14,277 nucleotides of DNA. Origin: an uncultured Alistipes sp. Its GTDB lineage: Bacteria; Bacteroidota; Bacteroidia; Bacteroidales; Rikenellaceae. The DNA lies in NCBI GenBank assembly GCA_900766655.1, contig CAAFWE010000237.1, positions 1-14,277 of the forward strand, given 5' to 3'. The notes beneath the pieces are model-generated. The model was not told the DNA's origin, searched no databases, and was given only the letters and a program-made list of their open reading frames with translations. The translations under genes and the position numbers were made by a program. Positions 7,125 to 14,146 of this stretch are shown here, one piece after another (the stretch's first letter is position 1; every line of letters begins with the position of its first letter).

Positions 7125-8138
7125 CTATTTTTTACCGAAGAGAGCCTTCACGAATTGGTGACGATCGAAGATGCGGAGCTGGTCGATGCCCTCGCCAATA
7201 CCGATGTAGCGCACAGGCACCTTGAAGGTGTCGCTGATACCGATAACCACACCGCCCTTGGCTGTTCCGTCGAGCTTGGTGATAGCCAACGATGTCACCT
7301 GCGTAGCTTGAGTAAACTGGCGAGCCTGCTCGAAGGCATTCTGACCTGTCGAGCCATCGAGTACAAGCATCACTTCGTGTGGAGCGTCGGGAATAACCTT
7401 CGCCATCACATTGCGTATCTTGGTGAGCTCGTTCATCAGACCAATCTTGTTGTGGAGACGACCAGCAGTGTCGATAAGCACCACATCGGCATTGTTTGCC
7501 ACAGCCGAGCGTAAGGTATCGAAGGCCACCGATGCTGGATCGGATCCCATCTCCTGACGAATCATCGTAGCTCCAGCACGCTCTGCCCACACACCAAGTT
7601 GGTCGATGGCTGCGGCACGGAAGGTGTCGGCTGCACCGATGTAGACCTTCTTGCCAGCACGCACAAGTTGCGCTGCGAGCTTACCGATAGTGGTGGTCTT
7701 GCCTGCGCCATTCACGCCCACTACCATCACCACATATGGCGAGCCCTCCTTGACATCGAGGCCAAACGAGTCGCTCTGCCCCTCGGCGCGCTCCATAAGG
7801 AGTGCAATCTCGTCGTAGAGCAGATTGTAGAGCTCCTCGGTGTTGATATACTTGTCGCGAGCCACTCGCTCCTCTATCTTGTTGATAATCTTGACGGTGG
7901 TCTCCACGCCCACATCCGAGGTGATGAGCACCTCTTCCAAGTCGTCAAGCAAATCGGCATCGACCGTCGAGCGACCAGCCACCGCACGATGTAGCTTGGC
8001 AAAAAATCCCTCTTTGGTCTTCTCCAAGCCTGTGTTCAACTCCTCTTGTTCGGTCTGCTCGGTCTGCAGTGCGACCTCGGGTGCAACATCTGCAACCTCC
8101 TCTGCCTTCTTTCGTTTGAATATATCAAAAAGTCCCAT
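7125..8138 (-). CDS. ftsY: signal recognition particle receptor FtsY
   Basis: SRP-family GTPase that docks ribosome-SRP complexes at the inner membrane for co-translational insertion of membrane proteins. The 337-residue protein has a short charged N-terminus, GLFDIFKRKK, then an acidic stretch rich in E and Q (12-42) that is much shorter than the Escherichia coli A domain. The helical N domain follows at about 45-120 and the G domain after it: P-loop GVNGAGKTTT at 141-150, DTFRAAA at 171-177, DTAGR at 223-227, TKLDGTAKGG at 287-296 and the closing GIGEGIDQLRIFD. It is the first gene of the minus-strand group with rimO and gcvT. A -7-like element lies 57 bases upstream of the ATG. Confidence 0.97.
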   Translation of the reverse strand: MGLFDIFKRKKAEEVADVAPEVALQTEQTEQEELNTGLEKTKEGFFAKLHRAVAGRSTVDADLLDDLEEVLITSDVGVETTVKIINKIEERVARDKYINTEELYNLLYDEIALLMERAEGQSDSFGLDVKEGSPYVVMVVGVNGAGKTTTIGKLAAQLVRAGKKVYIGAADTFRAAAIDQLGVWAERAGATMIRQEMGSDPASVAFDTLRSAVANNADVVLIDTAGRLHNKIGLMNELTKIRNVMAKVIPDAPHEVMLVLDGSTGQNAFEQARQFTQATQVTSLAITKLDGTAKGGVVIGISDTFKVPVRYIGIGEGIDQLRIFDRHQFVKALFGKK

Positions 8139-8194
8139 AGTCCTAAACTGGTTTTAAAAGTTAAAAATGGTTGAAAAGCCATCCAAATATGCTA

Positions 8195-8202
8195 CAAATG
8201 TA
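8195..8202 (-). promoter_or_regulatory. candidate -7 element upstream of ftsY
   Basis: TACATTTG on the minus strand matches TAnnTTTG and would start transcription near 8191, giving a leader of about 53 bases. No convincing TTTG is found 19-21 bases further upstream, so only half of the promoter is supported. Confidence 0.35.
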
Positions 8203-8317
8203 CAATTTTTAATTGAAATATCATTAAGATAGACCAAGTTTTAGTATTTAGGATAGATAATAGGTGCGGAATTACATCTAAAGATAGATATTCGATTCGG
8301 AAAAATAGAAGCCGAAA

Positions 8318-8360
8318 CGCAAATTATTATATGCGTATACGAATTTTTCGTATATTTGCG
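8318..8360 (+). promoter_or_regulatory. nested inverted repeats over the promoter of the 311-residue exported protein
   Basis: The inner repeat is TATACGAA (8336-8343), a TTT spacer, then TTCGTATA (8347-8354). The outer repeat is CGCAAAT (8318-8324) paired with ATTTGCG (8354-8360). The right arms run into the -7 element at 8351, so a bound repressor would block the polymerase. The repeat could equally be an RNA-independent chance structure in AT-rich DNA. Confidence 0.45.
8351..8358 (+). promoter_or_regulatory. -7 element of the 311-residue exported protein gene
   Basis: TATATTTG matches TAnnTTTG exactly. The start of transcription would be near 8362, 28 bases before the ATG. The -33 position holds TTAT, not TTTG, so the promoter may be weak or need an activator. 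The rest of the 251-base gap between ftsY and this gene is AT-rich, and I see nothing else in it. Confidence 0.5.
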
Positions 8361-8389
8361 TTACAATTTCAGACAAAAGATATTCAGTT

Positions 8390-9325
8390 ATGAGAAACCT
8401 TATAGCGTTGTTGATGGCTTTGGTGGTCGTTTCGTCGGCCTCGGCACAAGACTTATTGGTCAAGCGCAATGGCGAGCAGATGCGCGTCAAAGTGCTGAAA
8501 ATCACCAAGAAGAATGTGGAGTATGTGCGCCACGGTACCGAGCTACCAGTCTACAAATTGCCCGTTACGGAGATCTCCTACATCGAGTACCCTATGGGCG
8601 ACCGCGACATCTTCGACAAGAGTCTTGCCGAGGCAAAATCGCAAGTGACAAGAACTCCGTCGACACCACCCGCTAAAACTACCGACAACGACAAGATTGA
8701 GGGGTTGTGGCACGGGCCCGTACCGCCACCGCAAGGAGGCCAAATCAAGGTCGAGGTCACCCCTCCAGACGCTCACCGCTACTCGGTTGGCGACATCTAC
8801 AACAAGGATGGCATAATTGGCATTGTAACAATGCTTTACGATGGTGGTTTGCACGGTCTGGTGATGTCGCTCGACGAGGCTTGCTTGGCGTGGAGCACCC
8901 TACCTCGCAAGCAGACCAAAAACACTGGTGCGAACAACCGCAACGATGGCAAGGCGAATATGAAGGCTGTCGAGAAATATATCGCCGACAACGGACTTTC
9001 GTGGGACGATTTCCCAGCCTTCAAGTGGTGTCACGACAAGGGCGAGGGTTGGTTTCTGCCATCCATCGAGGAGTTGTGGAGTGCGGGCACAATGTATATG
9101 GGCGGCACACGCATCGCTTCGAATCGTAAGATGCGTCGCTACTTCAACGAGAGTATGGAAAGTGCGGGCGGTACACCCATCAACGGATTGATGTTCTACC
9201 ACTCCTCGACCGAAGATAAGGATACTCGCTTTTCGCTCTACTCGCATATGAACTCCGAGCCCCCTTACATCGACAGCGGATACAAGGCTGACAAGCTCTT
9301 TGTGCGAGCATTCTACAAGTTCTAA
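8390..9325 (+). CDS. exported protein of unknown function with a DUF1566-like C-terminal domain
   Basis: The 311-residue protein has a signal peptide of about 19 residues ending in the cleavage motif ASA before Gln20, so it is exported. Residues 20-72 follow a pattern common in secreted Bacteroidota proteins: a lysine- and valine-rich strand segment (LLVKRNGEQMRVKVLKI), then YVRHGTELPVYKLPVTEISYIEYPMGDRDIF. A Pro/Thr/Lys-rich linker (about 80-125) joins this to a C-terminal domain at about 128-311. There, FKWCHDKGEGWFLPSIEELW (211-230) and ASNRKMRRYFNESM resemble the DUF1566/formylglycine-enzyme-like lectin fold. No enzyme residues can be assigned. It is a single gene with its own -7 element, overlapping inverted repeats and a terminator. 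The ATG is chosen because the signal peptide begins exactly there. It could be a surface or periplasmic binding protein. Confidence 0.82.
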   Translation: MRNLIALLMALVVVSSASAQDLLVKRNGEQMRVKVLKITKKNVEYVRHGTELPVYKLPVTEISYIEYPMGDRDIFDKSLAEAKSQVTRTPSTPPAKTTDNDKIEGLWHGPVPPPQGGQIKVEVTPPDAHRYSVGDIYNKDGIIGIVTMLYDGGLHGLVMSLDEACLAWSTLPRKQTKNTGANNRNDGKANMKAVEKYIADNGLSWDDFPAFKWCHDKGEGWFLPSIEELWSAGTMYMGGTRIASNRKMRRYFNESMESAGGTPINGLMFYHSSTEDKDTRFSLYSHMNSEPPYIDSGYKADKLFVRAFYKF

Positions 9326-9352
9326 GGCGCACCATCCATACCATATTACTAT

Positions 9353-9383
9353 AATAGGCTCTAAAAATAGGGCCTATTTTTTT
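9353..9383 (+). terminator. hairpin terminator after the 311-residue exported protein gene
   Basis: A nine-bp stem with one T-G wobble (AATAGGCTC, 9353-9361, with GGGCCTATT, 9370-9378) and an eight-base loop runs into seven T residues. The T-run's last bases are also the -33 element of the next promoter, so stop and start signals are packed together. Confidence 0.82.
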
Positions 9384-9411
9384 GTGATATTAGATTTAAT
9401 TGCTAACTTTG
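9381..9411 (+). promoter_or_regulatory. promoter of the glycoside hydrolase pair
   Basis: TTTG (9381-9384) and TAACTTTG (9404-9411) are separated by 19 bases, an exact Bacteroides-type match. Transcription should begin near 9415. This leaves an A-rich leader of about 76 bases before the ATG at 9491, with no obvious Shine-Dalgarno site. Confidence 0.72.
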
Positions 9412-9490
9412 CACCAGAGTAGACCTATGCGCTCATATGGTCGACAAAAGGGTGACTAACAATAATATCAACATAACAAACAAAACTACT

Positions 9491-11620
9491 ATGAAAAAAA
9501 TCTTTCTATTGATGTTGGCACTTGTTGCAACATCGTTTCTCGCGGAGGCAAAGCCGAAGGAGATAAAGTTGATCGAGAGCACACCTCGTGAGGCTCTCAA
9601 GAGCTCGAAAGCAAAACTTGTAATCGAGAAAAACACTCTCACCATTGTGCCGAACAAGAACGAGAAGCACACTCGATTCACCATCGACAAGAACTTCGAC
9701 TTCACTGGCTACAAGGCTATGTCGTTCACACTCGAGAATCTCGACAAGAAGCCTCTTCGCATCTCGCTCTTCATCACCCACACAGGTCGCAAGCATATCA
9801 CCAAGTTCCGTCGTACAGTCCACGAGACTACGGGCGACATCTACTACTTGCAGCCGGGCGAGAAGCGCGAGGTGCTCTTGAATTTCCCTGAGCCATTGCA
9901 GCACATCGATGTGGCAAAGTCATTTAAGTTGATGCGCTATACTCCTTATGCGCGTGAGTTTGGTTTCCACTCCTACAATGCCGACTTGAGCAGAGTAAAC
10001 ATCATCTCGTTCCATGTTCAGCACCTTGCAGCAAACTCGCTGAAGGCTGAGGGTGGTCTCCGCATCCACAACTTGAAGGTGCTCCCAGGCAAGCGTCTGC
10101 CAAATCCAAAGGTTGTGCAGATGTCCTACAACGAGTTCTTCCCATTCATCGACCAGTACGGACAGTACAAGTACAAGGAGTGGAAGAATAAGGTACACAC
10201 CGACGCTGACTTGCAGAAGGCTCGCGAGGTGGAGGAGGCCGATCTCGCTGCTCACAAGGGCGCAACCGACCGCAACAAGTATGGTGGCTGGGCAAATGGT
10301 CCTAAGCACGAGGCTACAGGTCGTTTCTACCTCAAGAAGGTGGATGGCAAGTGGTGGTTTATCGATCCAGAAGGTTGCCTCTGGTGGTCGCACGGTGTTG
10401 TGCGTGTGACACCTTCGTCGGCAGTAACTCCGCTCGATGGCCGCAAGCACTACTTCGAGAATATGCCTAAGCGTGGCGACGACTTCGAGAAGTTCTACTA
10501 CACTCACGACTCGCTGTTGAAGCCTTACTACACAGCTCGCAACATCAAGGAGACATACGACTTCTCGTCGGCTAACTGCTACCGCAAGTATGGCAAGGAC
10601 TACAAGCAGATTTATGGCGAGTTGGCACATCGTCGTTTGCAGAGCTGGGGCCTCAATACTATCGCCAACTCATCTGACAAGGATATCTGCTTGATGTCGA
10701 AGACTCCGTATATCGAGCGTTTGGAGGCTCGCGGTGTACCTATCAAGGGTATTGGTGGATGGTGGCCATTCCGCGATCCATTCGATCCGAGCTTCCGTCA
10801 GAGCATCATCGACCAGCTCAAGGATCGTGAGAAGTCGTTGAAGGACCCTTACTTGGTAGGTCTCTTTGTCGACAACGAGCTCAGGTGGGGCAACGAGAGC
10901 TATCTCGCAGTGATGATTGCAAAGAACCCTGCAACACTCCTCGGCAAGCAGGAGTTGGTTAAGTACTACAAAGCGAAGTATGGCGACAATATCGCTGTTT
11001 TGAACTCGGTTTGGGGCACATCGTTCTCGTCGTGGGAGGCATTGCTCCACAACACCGCAGACCTTCCAAAGTCGGCACACAAGCACCTTGTTGAGTTCAA
11101 CGACAAGATTATCGAGAAGTACTTCAGCACCTGTCGTGAGGTGTTCAACGAGTATGCTCCAGGCGTATTGTACCTCGGTTGTCGCTTCTCTGGCTCGAAT
11201 CGCAAGGCTATCGTAATCGGTGCTAAGTATTGCGACGCTATCAGCCACAACTTCTACCGCTACACCATCGAGGACTACTCGCAGCCTGACGGTATCGACT
11301 TGCCAATGATTGTTGGCGAGTTCCACTTCGGTACTCGCGATCGTGGTATGTTCCACCACTCGTTGATCGAGGTTGCAAACCACGAGGAGCGCGGTAAGGC
11401 ATACGAGGCGTATGTTCGCTCGGCTTTGGAGCACCCGAACTGCGTAGGTACCCACTGGCACCAATTCTCCGATCAGGCCACCACAGGTCGCTTCGATGGC
11501 GAGAACTTCAATGTAGGTTTCACCGATATCTGCGACACCCCTTACTACGAGACTATCGAGGGTATCCGCAAGGTGGGCTACGATATGTACAATATCCGCG
11601 CTAACGCAAAAGCTAAATAA
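9491..11620 (+). CDS. secreted glycoside hydrolase, GH50 (beta-agarase)-like, first of a tandem pair
   Basis: Probably hydrolyses a beta-linked galactan-like polysaccharide in the periplasm or outside the cell; the substrate is not proven. The 709-residue protein starts with an export signal ending AEA before Lys21 and has no lipobox cysteine. Residues of about 35-215 form a strand-rich domain like the carbohydrate-binding module of GH50 agarases. The catalytic barrel follows from KVDGKWWFIDPEGCLWWSHG at 283-302. The two likely catalytic glutamates are E463 in LFVDNELRWGNE (acid/base, the Asn-Glu pair of clan GH-A) and E610 in VGEFHFG (nucleophile). Near the end, GTHWHQFSDQATTGRFDGEN also matches the family. 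An in-frame ATG at 9437 adds 18 polar residues ahead of the signal and is rejected. The paralogue begins 18 bases downstream. An unclassified GH-A family is the main alternative. Confidence 0.83.
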   Translation: MKKIFLLMLALVATSFLAEAKPKEIKLIESTPREALKSSKAKLVIEKNTLTIVPNKNEKHTRFTIDKNFDFTGYKAMSFTLENLDKKPLRISLFITHTGRKHITKFRRTVHETTGDIYYLQPGEKREVLLNFPEPLQHIDVAKSFKLMRYTPYAREFGFHSYNADLSRVNIISFHVQHLAANSLKAEGGLRIHNLKVLPGKRLPNPKVVQMSYNEFFPFIDQYGQYKYKEWKNKVHTDADLQKAREVEEADLAAHKGATDRNKYGGWANGPKHEATGRFYLKKVDGKWWFIDPEGCLWWSHGVVRVTPSSAVTPLDGRKHYFENMPKRGDDFEKFYYTHDSLLKPYYTARNIKETYDFSSANCYRKYGKDYKQIYGELAHRRLQSWGLNTIANSSDKDICLMSKTPYIERLEARGVPIKGIGGWWPFRDPFDPSFRQSIIDQLKDREKSLKDPYLVGLFVDNELRWGNESYLAVMIAKNPATLLGKQELVKYYKAKYGDNIAVLNSVWGTSFSSWEALLHNTADLPKSAHKHLVEFNDKIIEKYFSTCREVFNEYAPGVLYLGCRFSGSNRKAIVIGAKYCDAISHNFYRYTIEDYSQPDGIDLPMIVGEFHFGTRDRGMFHHSLIEVANHEERGKAYEAYVRSALEHPNCVGTHWHQFSDQATTGRFDGENFNVGFTDICDTPYYETIEGIRKVGYDMYNIRANAKAK
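11453..11508 (+). repeat. 56-base block identical in both glycoside hydrolase genes (copy 1)
   Basis: Identical, base for base, to 13667-13722 in the second gene. It encodes the conserved stretch from HWHQFSDQATTGR to DGEN. Flanking codons differ at many third positions, so the block is longer than the surrounding divergence would suggest. Confidence 0.85.
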
Positions 11621-11638
11621 AACAACTCAAAACCCCTT

Positions 11639-13828
11639 ATGAAACGAGTTTTTTGGGCAGTAGCAGCCATCGCAGTCATCGCACTCGTAGGTTGCAATTG
11701 CAAACCATCAATCAAGCTCCTCGAGGAGCTGCCAGCGGAGCAGATTAAGCCTTTTGGCGACTTGGCTGGCTATGAGCAGGATTTGAAAGGTACATCGGAT
11801 GCAACAGCTGGTTTTGTCGTAGAGAATGGCAGCGTATTTATGCGTCCAAACGAGGGCAACACAAACACCGGATTCGAGATTCAGGGCAATTTCGATTTAT
11901 CGGAGTATAAGTGCGCTCGTTTCACTATCGAGAACTTGGACCCTGCACCGCTGAATGTCTATGTGACATTCTCGCACGAGAATACCAAGTACTACCGCTA
12001 TCGCACTACCCGTCCGATGTCGGTAGGTCATCTCTACTTTATCAAACCGGGCGAGAAGCGCGATATCGAGCTTCCATTCCCACGCCCACTCGAGAATCCA
12101 GATGTAGAGGCCGACTTCTTCAAATATGGAAAGAACGATATGCTCTACACCCCTTATGCACACGCCTTTGGCATTGCATCGTACGCTGGTGACCTCTCGA
12201 AGGTGAAGCAGATTTTGGTGCGTGGTAAGGTTATGGGATTCGGCACTTTGGAGAGTCAAGGTTGGAAGCTATCAAACTTCGAGATTGTACCTGGCAAGCG
12301 CAAGGAGAATCCCGATGTCGTAAAGCTCTCGCACGACGAGTTCTACCCATTCATCGACCAATATGGCCAGTACAAGCACCACGAATGGGAGGGTAAGATT
12401 CACTCCGACAATGAGCTTAAAGAGGCCATCGCAAAGGAGGAGGCCGACCTCGCACAGCACACTGCACCAGCCTCGTTCAACAAGTATGGCGGTTGGGTTG
12501 ATGGCCCTCGCCAAGAGGCCACAGGTCGCTTCTACTTCAAGAAGGTGGATGGCAAGTGGTGGTTTGTTGACCCTGAGGGTTGCCTCTGGTGGTCGCACGG
12601 TGTGGTGCGTGTAACACCTTCGTGCGCAGTCACCCCTATCGACAATCGCAAGTTCTACTTCGAGGCACTCCCCGAGCAGGGCAGCGAGTTCGAGCAGTTC
12701 TACTACACTCACGACGCACTGCTCAAGCCATACTACACACAGCGTGGCCACAAGGAGACCTACGACTTCTCGTCGGCCAACCTCTATCGCAAATATGGCG
12801 CAGAGTACAAGACCGCCTACGGAGAGTTGGCTCACCGTCGCCTCCGCAGCTGGGGACTTAACACCATTGCTAACTCGTCAGACAAGGATATCTGCCTGAT
12901 GTCGAAGACTCCGTATATCGAGCGCATCGAGATTCACTCCGCTCCAATCGACGGTACGGGGGGTTTATGGTGGCAGCTATCCGACCCATTCGACCCATCG
13001 TTCAAGGCCGAGGTTAAGGCGCAGCTTGCAGCACGCAAGAAGGAGTTGCAAGATCCATATTTGGTAGGTCTCTTCGTAGATAACGAGCTCAAGTGGGGCA
13101 ACGAGAGTTACCTCGCTGAGAAGGCTGCCAAGAATCCAGCATCGGCTGCTGTGAAGCGCGAGCTTGTGAAGCACTATAAGGTAAAGTACAAGGGCTCTAT
13201 CAAGGCACTCAACACCGCGTGGGGCACATCATTCGCATCGTGGAAGGCGTTGCTCGACAACGACAAGGATTTGCCAAAGCAGGCAAATGCCGACCTTGTG
13301 GAGTTCAACGATTTGGTTATCCACGCCTACTTCCGAGGCATTCGCGAGGTGTTCAACGAGTGTGCACCAGGCGTGTTGTATCTCGGTTGCCGCTATGCTG
13401 GTCGCTCATCGAATCCGCGTGCATTGCTCATCGGCTCGCAATATAGCGACGCTATCAGCCACAATATGTACAACTTCTCCCTTGCCGACTATCGTCAGCC
13501 AGAGGGACTCGACAAGCCTATGATTATCGGCGAGTTCCACTTTGGTACGATGAATCAAGGTATGTTCCACCACTCGCTGATTCGTGTCGAGAATCAGAAG
13601 GAGCGTGGCGAGGCCTATGCTGCCTATGTTCGCTCGGCTTTGGAGCATCCGCAGATTGTGGGTACACACTGGCACCAATTCTCCGATCAGGCCACCACAG
13701 GTCGCTTCGATGGCGAGAACTTGCAGGTGGGCTTCACCGACATCTGCGACAACCCATACTACGAGACCATCGATGGTATCCGCAGCGTGGGATACAATAT
13801 GTATAAGATTCGTAGCGAGGCAAAGTAG
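11639..13828 (+). CDS. glycoside hydrolase lipoprotein, GH50 (beta-agarase)-like, second of a tandem pair
   Basis: Paralogue of the preceding hydrolase, 729 residues. It differs in having a lipoprotein signal with the lipobox LVGC (Cys19), so it is probably lipid-anchored, with Asn20 next to the cysteine. Whether it is then exported to the cell surface cannot be read from the sequence. The domain order is the same: a strand-rich module at about 40-235, then the barrel from KVDGKWWFVDPEGCLWWSHG at 302-321. Both catalytic glutamates are kept, E483 in DNELKWGNE and E632 in IGEFHFG. Over residues 302-429, 106 of 128 positions match the first copy. The N-terminal third is far more different. The active-site loop also differs (GLWWQLSDPFDP against GGWWPFRDPFDP in copy 1), hinting at another substrate or chain position. 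The gene starts 18 bases after copy 1, so the two form one operon ending in a strong terminator. Confidence 0.83.
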   Translation: MKRVFWAVAAIAVIALVGCNCKPSIKLLEELPAEQIKPFGDLAGYEQDLKGTSDATAGFVVENGSVFMRPNEGNTNTGFEIQGNFDLSEYKCARFTIENLDPAPLNVYVTFSHENTKYYRYRTTRPMSVGHLYFIKPGEKRDIELPFPRPLENPDVEADFFKYGKNDMLYTPYAHAFGIASYAGDLSKVKQILVRGKVMGFGTLESQGWKLSNFEIVPGKRKENPDVVKLSHDEFYPFIDQYGQYKHHEWEGKIHSDNELKEAIAKEEADLAQHTAPASFNKYGGWVDGPRQEATGRFYFKKVDGKWWFVDPEGCLWWSHGVVRVTPSCAVTPIDNRKFYFEALPEQGSEFEQFYYTHDALLKPYYTQRGHKETYDFSSANLYRKYGAEYKTAYGELAHRRLRSWGLNTIANSSDKDICLMSKTPYIERIEIHSAPIDGTGGLWWQLSDPFDPSFKAEVKAQLAARKKELQDPYLVGLFVDNELKWGNESYLAEKAAKNPASAAVKRELVKHYKVKYKGSIKALNTAWGTSFASWKALLDNDKDLPKQANADLVEFNDLVIHAYFRGIREVFNECAPGVLYLGCRYAGRSSNPRALLIGSQYSDAISHNMYNFSLADYRQPEGLDKPMIIGEFHFGTMNQGMFHHSLIRVENQKERGEAYAAYVRSALEHPQIVGTHWHQFSDQATTGRFDGENLQVGFTDICDNPYYETIDGIRSVGYNMYKIRSEAK
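13667..13722 (+). repeat. 56-base block identical in both glycoside hydrolase genes (copy 2)
   Basis: Partner of the block at 11453-11508. The two copies lie 2214 bases apart in direct orientation, so recombination between them would delete or fuse the genes. Confidence 0.85.
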
Positions 13829-13853
13829 AGCTTTGACGAATCCTCTACAAACC

Positions 13854-13887
13854 AAAAGATGGGTATCGACGATACCCATCTTTTATT
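13854..13887 (+). terminator. terminator after the glycoside hydrolase pair
   Basis: A perfect 14-bp stem (AAAAGATGGGTATC, 13854-13867, with its complement at 13871-13884) and a three-base loop end in a T-run (TTTTATT). It lies 26 bases after the stop codon. The A-run on the left arm would also let it work on the opposite strand. Confidence 0.88.
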
Positions 13888-13930
13888 GTTGTGGTATGTA
13901 GAGTCTATTTTGATGGTTGCGGTGAGGCAC

Positions 13931-13963
13931 AAACAAAAAAAGAAGTGGATAACCACTTCTTTT
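13931..13963 (-). terminator. terminator of the tRNA-Leu transcript
   Basis: On the minus strand, an 11-bp stem (13963-13953 with 13948-13938) with a four-base loop is followed by a T-run and TTTGTTTG. It begins two bases after the tRNA 3' end, where it would set the 3' trailer. Confidence 0.8.
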
Positions 13964-13964
13964 G

Positions 13965-14048
13965 TGCCCAGGACGAGACTCGAACTCACACGGGCTAACG
14001 CCCACTACCCCCTCAAAGTAGCGTGTCTACCAATTCCACCACCTGGGC
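13965..14048 (-). tRNA. tRNA-Leu, anticodon GAG
   Basis: This is an 84-base class II tRNA. The acceptor stem GCCCAGG/CCTGGGC pairs over seven bases, with discriminator A at 13965. The three-bp D stem (GTG/CAC) has AATTGGTAGA in the loop. The anticodon stem CTACT/GGTAG encloses the loop TTGAGGG, giving anticodon GAG for CUC and CUU leucine codons. A long variable arm (GGGC GTTA GCCC) is typical of leucine tRNAs. The T loop is TTCGAGT, with two G-T pairs in its stem. CCA is not encoded (CAC follows), so it must be added after transcription. Confidence 0.95.
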
Positions 14049-14079
14049 TTTGAGGAGCCGATTTCCTAAATCGGCGGTG

Positions 14080-14110
14080 CAAAGGTACGCAAAATTTTTG
14101 TTTCTGCAAA
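14080..14110 (-). promoter_or_regulatory. promoter of tRNA-Leu(GAG)
   Basis: TTTG (14110-14107) and TACCTTTG (14087-14080) on the minus strand are 19 bases apart, an exact Bacteroides-type match. Transcription should begin near 14076, about 28 bases before the tRNA. The tRNA therefore need not depend on the gene upstream of it. Confidence 0.7.
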
Positions 14111-14146
14111 TTTTCCAGCAAAAATATCGCGATTTTTCGCAAAAAA

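Noticed and set aside
5913..7514. A 533-codon open frame on the plus strand opposite rimO and ftsY
   Set aside because: It is antisense to two certain genes. It stays open because those genes avoid TTA, CTA and TCA codons. The translation has no recognisable domain.
8278..8508. A 76-codon minus-strand frame between ftsY and the exported protein gene
   Set aside because: AT-rich intergenic sequence running into the antisense of a real gene; no start context or homology-like features.
9437..9490. Start of the first hydrolase at the ATG at 9437
   Set aside because: It would put 18 polar, Asn-rich residues before a textbook signal peptide. The A-rich leader is typical of Bacteroidota 5' untranslated regions.
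9920..11464. Long minus-strand frames (236 and 264 codons) opposite the first hydrolase
   Set aside because: The second hydrolase shows similar frames in the same relative place, which follows from homologous codons on the other strand and not from genes.
13854..14048. Several close inverted repeats, first considered as a mobile-element end or attachment site
   Set aside because: They resolve into two terminators and the arms of a tRNA. No integrase or direct repeat of the tRNA end is present.
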